From positions 1 through 6,233 of the forward strand of contig DASZCR010000147.1 in assembly GCA_035942915.1 (NCBI GenBank): a DNA stretch of 6,233 nt, read 5' to 3'. Source of the DNA: DASZCR01 sp035942915. GTDB lineage: Bacteria; Acidobacteriota; Blastocatellia; Pyrinomonadales; Pyrinomonadaceae. Of the stretch, positions 1-6,233 are shown piece after piece. Under the pieces are notes generated by a model, which saw only the letters and a list, made by a program, of their open reading frames with translations, had not been told where the DNA came from and searched no databases. Position numbers and translations under genes: made by a program. Positions within the stretch are counted from its first letter, which is position 1; each line of letters starts with the position of its first letter.

Positions 1-134
1 CCCACGACGCGAGCGAAGAGACTCTGCGCGAAGCCGCTCTGGCCGACGAGAAGGTCAAGGGCTGGATTGCCGAGCGCGAGGTGGTGAAGATTGTTGTCGT
101 GCCGCGTCGTCTGGTTAACATCGTCGTCCGTTAG
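1..134 (+). CDS. leuS: Leucyl-tRNA synthetase, C-terminal end (5' part outside window)
   Basis: The frame starting at base 3 gives 43 residues ending in a TAG stop at 132-134. The tail reads KVKGWIAEREVVKIVVVPRR and then LVNIVVR. This matches the extreme C-terminus of bacterial leucyl-tRNA synthetases, where a short helix is followed by a K(V/I)IVVPxxLVNIVV strand pair that closes the C-terminal domain contacting the tRNA elbow. The enzyme charges tRNA-Leu in the cytoplasm. Only this last fragment is visible, so the catalytic HIGH and KMSKS motifs cannot be checked. The PRR in place of the common PGR or PKK, and the extra Arg after the final VV, are minor variations. The gene is followed by an inverted repeat that probably ends its transcript. 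The identification rests on a short but characteristic motif. Confidence 0.85.
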   Translation, partial: HDASEETLREAALADEKVKGWIAEREVVKIVVVPRRLVNIVVR

Positions 135-148
135 GACTATAATCGACA

Positions 149-185
149 GCGGAAGGAGCATGCCTGACAGACACGCTCCTTCCGC
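149..185 (+). terminator. Perfect 11-bp inverted repeat after leuS (terminator-like, no T-tract)
   Basis: GCGGAAGGAGC (149-159) pairs exactly with GCTCCTTCCGC (175-185) around a 15-base loop. It begins 15 bases after the leuS stop. No run of T follows (CCGCGATTCGG instead), so it is not a canonical intrinsic terminator. It may act as a 3'-end stabiliser, a Rho-dependent or weak terminator, or an operator-like site for the gene at 265. The stem is seen directly; the role is inferred from position. Confidence 0.55.
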
Positions 186-264
186 CCGCGATTCGGTCTC
201 CTGTGTCGAACGTACAACTTGTCCAACTTACTAGAATCGTTCCGAGAGGTTCCCTGAAATACTC
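186..264 (+). promoter_or_regulatory. Leader of the secreted-protein gene; weak promoter candidate
   Basis: This stretch must carry the promoter if the 265 gene is transcribed separately from leuS. The best -10-like hexamer is TAGAAT (232-237), but no good -35 lies 16-18 bases upstream. Only a weak purine patch, GAGAGG (244-249), serves as a possible ribosome binding site, and its 15-base spacing to the ATG is long. The call is tentative. Confidence 0.2.
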
Positions 265-1251
265 ATGAGAAATCAACAGGTCAGAAAAGTTTTCATTCTC
301 GCGGCGCTCGCCGTGCTGGTGGCGCTCGCCTCGTCGGCCGTCGTCTCGGCGCAACTCGGCGGCCTCGGCGGCCTCGGCGACAAGCTGAAGAAGAAGACGC
401 CCGGCGTCTCCTCTCTGCTCGCGGGCAAACCCCCGATTACGACCAGCCTCGAAGATGCCAAGTGGGGCGACACGTCGAAGGACGGCTTCACGCCGCGCGA
501 GGCGTCGCGCTCGCTGATGACGCTTCAGCGCACGCCCAACGGCGGCTTCGTTCTTCAGCCCGGCTCATATCAGATGCAGACGCAGAGCTACTGCCTGAAG
601 GCCGGGACGCACGGCCCCGGCGGCGGCGACGGCTACCTCTACGCGCCGCCGAAAGGCCCGGCCGAAGACGCCGTCATGACCATCGTCCGCAACTCCGTCA
701 ACCGTCCCGAAATTCCGCAGCAGCAAATCCAGCAACTCCTGTGGGCGATTATCGCCCGCGCGAAGTTTGAGGACTTGCAGGGCAACCTCAAGGCCGTCGC
801 CTCGCAACTGCTGACGCCGCGCCAACTCGCCACGCTCAACCGCAACGCGCTCGACGTGCTCTCCAATTCGCAATTGCAGAGCGCACTGGGCGACGTGGCT
901 GGCCCCGTCCGTCAGGTCTTGGAGGCCGAGTCGCAACTGCGGCAGATGTTGACGACGCCCGGCGCTTCGTTTGCGGAGATGGAGCGCGTCGCCGTGCTCT
1001 CCGGCATGGCTCCGCGCGGCGAGGGCAGCCGCGACGTGCCTTCGGGGCGTTGGTCTCTGCACCCGGACGGCTATTACGTCCGCTACCTGCCGAGCGGCTA
1101 CAGTTCGACGCGCGTCGAAATCTGGGTTCCGCAGGGCAGCCCGTCGGTCGGCAAAGAGTTCGACCCGGCGACGCACATCGCCGTTCCCGGCAACACCGCG
1201 CGCCAGCGCCTTATCCAGTCGGGACGCGCACAACAGCAGCAGCAGCAGTAA
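265..1251 (+). CDS. Secreted protein of unrecognised family with C-terminal poly-Gln
   Basis: I do not recognise a named family. The 328-residue product has a clear Sec signal peptide: basic start (MRNQQVRK), hydrophobic core at residues 9-27 and likely cleavage after VSA (about residue 29). A Gly/Leu repeat (LGGLGGLGD) and a lysine patch (KLKKK) follow. Residues about 60-170 look like a compact domain with TPNGGFVLQPG, then SYCLKAGTHGPGGGDGY (single Cys at 110), then a helical IQQLLWAIIARAKFEDL stretch. Residues 175-245 are probably helical and Gln/Leu-rich. A second small module, about 261-292, has W263, DGYYVRYLPSGYSSTRVEIW and W287. The protein ends in six Gln. The ATG at 265 is the first start after an in-frame TAG at 232-234, so the start is well fixed although the Shine-Dalgarno is poor. 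It is bracketed by two stem-loops and is probably monocistronic. Export and a structural or binding role outside the cytoplasm are inferred; no catalytic motif is evident. Confidence 0.85.
   Translation: MRNQQVRKVFILAALAVLVALASSAVVSAQLGGLGGLGDKLKKKTPGVSSLLAGKPPITTSLEDAKWGDTSKDGFTPREASRSLMTLQRTPNGGFVLQPGSYQMQTQSYCLKAGTHGPGGGDGYLYAPPKGPAEDAVMTIVRNSVNRPEIPQQQIQQLLWAIIARAKFEDLQGNLKAVASQLLTPRQLATLNRNALDVLSNSQLQSALGDVAGPVRQVLEAESQLRQMLTTPGASFAEMERVAVLSGMAPRGEGSRDVPSGRWSLHPDGYYVRYLPSGYSSTRVEIWVPQGSPSVGKEFDPATHIAVPGNTARQRLIQSGRAQQQQQQ
1231..1248 (+). repeat. CAA(CAG)5 triplet repeat encoding Gln6 at a C-terminus
   Basis: One CAA and five CAG codons lie directly before the TAA stop of the secreted-protein gene. 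A pure triplet run of this kind can change length by slippage in whole codons, so Gln number may vary between strains without breaking the frame. Confidence 0.9.
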
Positions 1252-1282
1252 CGTCGGCGACGCGAGAACCGAACAGACAACC

Positions 1283-1328
1283 AAGCCGGACACACGCGCT
1301 CTCCCCGTGTCCGGCTTTTCTTCTTCTT
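1283..1328 (+). terminator. Rho-independent terminator of the secreted-protein gene
   Basis: AAGCCGGACAC (1283-1293) pairs perfectly with GTGTCCGGCTT (1307-1317) around a 13-base loop. A T-rich tail, TTTTCTTCTTCTT, begins inside the right arm. The stem starts 31 bases after the TAA at 1249-1251. This is the clearest terminator in the window and separates the secreted-protein gene from the phosphodiesterase gene. Confidence 0.9.
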
Positions 1329-1344
1329 CGCGCCCTGACGCTGT

Positions 1345-1419
1345 GCGCGAAACTATCTCTTAACTGAAGAAAGAAGTTTCGCGCCGGAGACACGGCGGAA
1401 GGCGCAGAGAAAGGCGGAG
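1345..1419 (+). repeat. Inverted repeat plus purine-rich CGGAG-type repeat tract
   Basis: GCGCGAAACT (1345-1354) and AGTTTCGCGC (1375-1384) form a perfect 10-bp inverted repeat with a 20-base loop. The right arm runs into an almost pure purine/C tract (1381-1419) with loosely periodic units: CGCCGGAGACAC, GGCGGAAGGCG, CAGAGAAAGGCGGAG. G/A-rich tracts of this CGCAGAG/CGGAG style are seen as dispersed intergenic repeats in many bacterial genomes; membership of such a family is inferred here, since only one copy lies in the window. The tract ends at the start of the phosphodiesterase gene and includes its ribosome binding site. No good promoter was found in 1329-1427. Confidence 0.5.
1411..1419 (+). 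promoter_or_regulatory. Ribosome binding site of the phosphodiesterase gene
   Basis: AAGGCGGAG lies 8 bases before the ATG at 1428, good Shine-Dalgarno spacing. It is only 2 bases from the in-frame TTG at 1422, which therefore is unlikely to be the start. This decides the start codon. Confidence 0.65.
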
Positions 1420-1427
1420 TTTTGAGC

Positions 1428-2828
1428 ATGTCGAAGCGCGCTTATCGTCTCGGACTCGCGGTGCTGCTCGCGGTCGTCTGCCTGTTTACGCAGGCGCAGG
1501 CCGCGCCCGCGCGTCGTGTGTTGCTGCTCTCGATTGACGGGCTTGATGCTCGTTATCTCGCGCGGCGCGACGAGTTGAAGCTCAGGATTCCGACGCTGCG
1601 CCGTCTGTTGGACGAAGGCTTGACGGCGCGTGCGGGCGTCATCTCGGTCTATCCGTCGCTCACTTATCCCGCGCACACGACGCTCGTCACGGGCGCACGC
1701 CCCGCTCGTCACGGCGTCTTCGGCAACGAAGTCTTCGACCCCTTGCGCGCCTCGACGCCCGGCATCTGGTACGCGAGCGCCATCAAGGCCGACACGCTCT
1801 GGGACGCGGCGCGTCGTGCAGGACTCTCGACCGGCCTCGTCTCGTGGCCTGTCGCGGCCGGAGCGGGCGACTGGAACACGCCGGAGTTCTGGCGGCCGGG
1901 AGGCACGTACAGAGATGCCGCCACGGACATCGCGGCCAACGCGCGCCCGGCCGGACTCGTCGAGGAGATTGCCGCGCGCGACCCGGCGCTGTATGCCCTC
2001 TCGACGAAGGACGAGCAGGACGACATGCGGACGCGTTTTGCCGAATACATCATCGAGACGAAACGCCCGCGTCTGATGCTCGTGCATCTCTACGACTTCG
2101 ACCACTACCAGCACGACTTCGGCCCCTTCGCGCCCGCCTCACACGCGCTGCTGGAAAAGTCCGACGCCTATCTGGCGCGACTGTTAGCGGCCTACGAACG
2201 CGCCGCGTTGCTCGACGAGACGGCTGTCTTTATCGTCAGCGACCATGGCTTCCTCCCCGTCTCGCAGAGGGTTCATCCGGGCGTGCTGCTTGAGCGCGCG
2301 GGGCTTCTACAGGTGCGCGAGGATGAGACGAACGAGGGAGGCAGAAGACGCGTCCGCGTGACCGACTGGCGCGCGGGCGTCTACGTCACGGCCGGTTCCT
2401 GCTCCATCATCCTGCGCGACCCGCGCGACACGGACGCTCTCAGGCGCGTGCGACGCGCGTTGACAAACTTTCTCAGGCAACAGCGTCGGACAGGCCGCGC
2501 GCCCGCCTTTCGCATCCTCGAAGCGCGCGAGGTGCGACGCCTCGGCGCAAACCCGCGCGCCGCGCTGATGCTCGAAGGCGGCGCAGGCTATAGCTTCGGC
2601 GCAAACGTCACGGGCGAGGTCATCGTCGCGGACAACAAGCGCGGCAATCACGGCTATCTGCCGACGATACCGAACTACCGCGCCGCCTTCATCGCCTCCG
2701 GCGCAGGCATCACGCGTCGCGGCGAGATTGGCGCGCTCGACATCACAGACATCGCCCCGACCATCGCACATCTGCTCGGCCTGAAACTGAAAGACGCCGA
2801 AGGCCGCGCGCTCAGAGTAAAGAGATGA
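1428..2828 (+). CDS. Exported type I phosphodiesterase / nucleotide pyrophosphatase (alkaline phosphatase superfamily)
   Basis: The 466-residue product belongs to the NPP/phosphodiesterase branch of the alkaline phosphatase superfamily. These two-zinc enzymes hydrolyse phosphodiester or pyrophosphate bonds outside the cytoplasm. All signature positions are visible: D37 in LLLSIDGLD (metal); T79 in YPSLTYPAHT, the expected nucleophile, followed by LVTGARPARHG; D225 and H229 in DFDHYQHDFGP (metal); D272-H273 in IVSDHGF (metal); and H408 in RGNHGYLP (metal). A Sec signal peptide occupies residues 1-25 (cleavage near AQA/AP). Length is normal for a soluble bacterial member. The ATG at 1428 is preferred to TTG 1422 because of the AAGGCGGAG site 8 bases upstream. 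A terminator lies before it and a stem-loop after it, so it is probably a single-gene unit. The natural substrate (nucleotide, phospholipid headgroup or other diester) cannot be read from sequence; a phosphonoacetate-hydrolase-like activity is an alternative. Confidence 0.92.
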   Translation: MSKRAYRLGLAVLLAVVCLFTQAQAAPARRVLLLSIDGLDARYLARRDELKLRIPTLRRLLDEGLTARAGVISVYPSLTYPAHTTLVTGARPARHGVFGNEVFDPLRASTPGIWYASAIKADTLWDAARRAGLSTGLVSWPVAAGAGDWNTPEFWRPGGTYRDAATDIAANARPAGLVEEIAARDPALYALSTKDEQDDMRTRFAEYIIETKRPRLMLVHLYDFDHYQHDFGPFAPASHALLEKSDAYLARLLAAYERAALLDETAVFIVSDHGFLPVSQRVHPGVLLERAGLLQVREDETNEGGRRRVRVTDWRAGVYVTAGSCSIILRDPRDTDALRRVRRALTNFLRQQRRTGRAPAFRILEAREVRRLGANPRAALMLEGGAGYSFGANVTGEVIVADNKRGNHGYLPTIPNYRAAFIASGAGITRRGEIGALDITDIAPTIAHLLGLKLKDAEGRALRVKR

Positions 2829-2835
2829 GGGGCGA

Positions 2836-2909
2836 GGGAATGAAGTTAAAGCAGAGGGGCTTTAAGTCTTGCTCCTTCATCCCGCATCCTTCGTTTCGTT
2901 CTTCTTCAT
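2836..2909 (+). terminator. Possible terminator after the phosphodiesterase gene (imperfect stem-loop, T-rich tail)
   Basis: GGG plus ATGAAG (2836-2838, 2840-2845, with one bulged A) pairs with CTTCATCCC (2875-2883). Inside it TTAAAGC (2846-2852) pairs with GCTTTAA (2859-2865) around a 6-base loop. GATG at 2824-2827, overlapping the stop codon, can pair with CATC at 2885-2888. A T-rich stretch with C and G interruptions (CCTTCGTTTCGTTCTTCTTC, 2888-2907) follows. The inner bases 2866-2874 have no partner, so the structure is imperfect; it may be a terminator or a palindromic intergenic repeat. Confidence 0.45.
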
Positions 2910-2927
2910 CCCTGCTTCGTCGCTTTC

Positions 2928-2957
2928 TTGCTTCGCGTCGCGCGGAGTTGTTATATT
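2928..2957 (+). promoter_or_regulatory. Sigma70-like promoter for the kinase-thioredoxin pair
   Basis: TTGCTT (2928-2933) and TATATT (2952-2957) are separated by 18 bases. The -10 matches the consensus at five of six positions, and the -35 keeps the TTG. Transcription would start near 2965, leaving a leader of about 60 bases before the kinase ATG at 3028. It is the only AT-rich hexamer in a GC-rich intergenic stretch. The rest of 2958-3027 shows no other clear element. Confidence 0.5.
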
Positions 2958-3027
2958 CAGCGCGCATTGATGGAATCGTCATCCAATGAGCCTTGATAGA
3001 GCCGCACGTTCATCGTAGAGCCAGCAG

Positions 3028-5373
<2,346 letters not shown>

Positions 5374-5399
5374 GGCATCGGTCTTGGAGAGGACAGTTT

Positions 5400-5419
5400 T
5401 AATTCGGGAAGAGGAATTA
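5400..5419 (+). promoter_or_regulatory. Ribosome binding region of the thioredoxin gene in a small hairpin
   Basis: AGAGGAA (about 5410-5416) is the likely Shine-Dalgarno, 10 bases before the ATG at 5427. TAATTC (5400-5405) can pair with GAATTA (5414-5419), a weak AT-rich hairpin that places the purine run mostly in its loop. No convincing promoter was found in the 53-base gap, which favours co-transcription with the kinase gene. Confidence 0.35.
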
Positions 5420-5426
5420 TTGAGAG

Positions 5427-6152
5427 ATGATTTTCAGGAACAGGATACTTAACCGTCGTCGCTTCACGGCGACCGCGCTCGTCTTCAGCCTCCTCGTCGT
5501 CGTGGCTTCGAGTTGCAACCGCGCCACCGACGACACGCCGGGCGGGCAGCGCGCCGATGCCAACGCGACGACAAACAAAGCTGCGGCGACGGCGACGCCG
5601 CAGGCGCAGAAGCCTGCGGAGAACAGCGCCGACGCTGCCGCACGCAGTCTTCACCTCGCCAGCACCACGCCTTTCGCGCCCGGCGTGCTCGACACAGAGA
5701 TACAGGGCGTCGATGGTAAGCCGTTCCGCCTCGCCGACTACAAGGGCAAGGTCGTCGTGCTCGACCTGTGGGCGACGTGGTGCGGGCCGTGCCGCGCAGA
5801 GATTCCGCACCTCAACGAAATCCAGAAACAGTACCAGAGCCGAGGTCTCGAAGTCGTCGGGCTGACGAACGAAGACCCGGAGGAGGATGCTGAGGCGGTT
5901 GACAAGTTTGCGCGCGAGATGAAGATTAACTACAAACTCGGCTGGGCGACGCAGACGCTCTGGATTTCGCTCGGACGCGCCAACTCCATCCCGCAGACCT
6001 ACATTCTCGGCCGCGACGGCCGCCCCGTCCGCTTCTTCGCAGGCTACTCGCCGCGCAATCGGCCCGACGGCGATTCCGACCACGTCGCCACGCCGGAGCG
6101 GATGCAGAAGGCCATTGAGCAGGCGCTGGCGAGCGCCGAAAGCGACGACTGA
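5427..6152 (+). CDS. TlpA/ResA-like thioredoxin-family protein, probable lipoprotein
   Basis: The 241-residue product is a membrane-anchored thiol-disulfide protein. Residues 1-30 look like a lipoprotein signal: a basic start, hydrophobic residues 15-27 and VASSC with C30 as the likely lipidated cysteine. The -3 Ala is not the most common lipobox residue. RRRF (10-13) resembles a twin-arginine core, so Tat export is possible. Residues 31-85 are an Ala/Thr/Asn-rich spacer. Residues about 86-235 are an AhpC-TSA/Redoxin-type thioredoxin fold: FRLADYKGKVVVLDLWATWC, then GPCRAEIPHL with active-site C119 and C122, and the cis-proline loop SIPQTYIL (P189). Such proteins reduce or isomerise disulfides on envelope proteins, for example in cytochrome c maturation; the partner here is unknown. 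An in-frame TGA at 5421-5423 makes ATG 5427 the first possible start. The gene follows the kinase gene by 53 bases and probably shares its transcript. Confidence 0.93.
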   Translation: MIFRNRILNRRRFTATALVFSLLVVVASSCNRATDDTPGGQRADANATTNKAAATATPQAQKPAENSADAAARSLHLASTTPFAPGVLDTEIQGVDGKPFRLADYKGKVVVLDLWATWCGPCRAEIPHLNEIQKQYQSRGLEVVGLTNEDPEEDAEAVDKFAREMKINYKLGWATQTLWISLGRANSIPQTYILGRDGRPVRFFAGYSPRNRPDGDSDHVATPERMQKAIEQALASAESDD

Positions 6153-6195
6153 GCGCGCCGTCGCTCAGGGTTTGTCGCGGCAACAGATTCGGGGC

Positions 6196-6233
6196 GGATG
6201 AGAGGGATGCTCAACTGAGCCTCTCTCTCATCC
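6196..6233 (+). terminator. Strong stem-loop after the thioredoxin gene, cut by the window edge
   Basis: GGATGAGAG (6196-6204) pairs perfectly with CTCTCATCC (6225-6233). A G-T, a G-C and an A-T pair continue inward, then one mismatch, then GCTC (6209-6212) pairs with GAGC (6217-6220) around a 4-base loop. It starts 43 bases after the thioredoxin stop codon. A T-tract, if present, would lie beyond the window, so intrinsic termination cannot be confirmed. The bases between (6153-6195) show nothing clear. Confidence 0.6.

Noticed and set aside
565..1293. Minus-strand open frame (242 codons) opposite the secreted-protein gene
   Set aside because: It runs through the terminator stem and the CAG repeat (read as poly-Leu) and is Arg-rich with no motif. 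The + strand frame has a signal peptide and structured motifs.
1335..1359. Promoter CTGACG/TATCTC upstream of the phosphodiesterase gene
   Set aside because: The spacer is 13 bases and the -10 is poor, and the hexamers lie partly within the inverted repeat.
1422..1427. TTG at 1422 as the phosphodiesterase start
   Set aside because: It would leave only 2 bases between the Shine-Dalgarno and the start; ATG 1428 has 8 bases and a normal signal peptide.
1353..2114. Minus-strand open frame (253 codons) opposite the phosphodiesterase gene
   Set aside because: The + strand carries all phosphodiesterase catalytic motifs in this interval. The antisense product is low-complexity Arg/Val/Asp-rich.

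Overview
This is a GC-rich bacterial chromosomal segment with every supported gene on the + strand. It holds the 3' end of a leucyl-tRNA synthetase gene and four complete genes. The best guess for the organism is an Acidobacteriota member, perhaps of the Blastocatellia. That rests on the N-terminal CPxC...CPxDG zinc-ribbon on a Ser/Thr kinase, the kinase/FGE-fold fusion, the Ala/Pro/Thr-rich linkers and the general gene style. It is inference, not a database match.

Layout. 1-134: C-terminal codons of leuS, followed by a perfect 11-bp inverted repeat. 265-1251: a secreted protein of unrecognised family ending in six glutamines, closed by a textbook rho-independent terminator (1283-1328). 1345-1419: an inverted repeat plus a purine-rich CGGAG-type repeat tract that runs into the Shine-Dalgarno sequence of the next gene. 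1428-2828: an exported type I phosphodiesterase/nucleotide pyrophosphatase of the alkaline-phosphatase superfamily with all catalytic and metal positions present. 2829-3027: an intergenic region with an imperfect stem-loop, a T-rich tract and a sigma70-like promoter (TTGCTT, 18 bp, TATATT). 3028-5373: a membrane-spanning Ser/Thr protein kinase whose outer part is an FGE/SUMF1-fold domain without cysteines. 5427-6152: a TlpA/ResA-like thioredoxin with a probable lipoprotein signal. 6196-6233: a strong stem-loop cut by the right edge of the window.

The kinase and thioredoxin genes lie 53 bases apart with no terminator between them and are probably co-transcribed from the promoter near 2928-2957. 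The secreted protein and the phosphodiesterase look like single-gene units. Three of the four complete genes act wholly outside the cytoplasm and the fourth crosses the membrane, so the theme is envelope biology: phosphoester hydrolysis, transmembrane signalling and thiol redox. No mobile element, CRISPR array, RNA gene or obvious new multi-gene system is visible. The points most worth a second look are the unrecognised secreted protein, the cysteine-free FGE sensor kinase, and the repeat that appears to supply a ribosome binding site.
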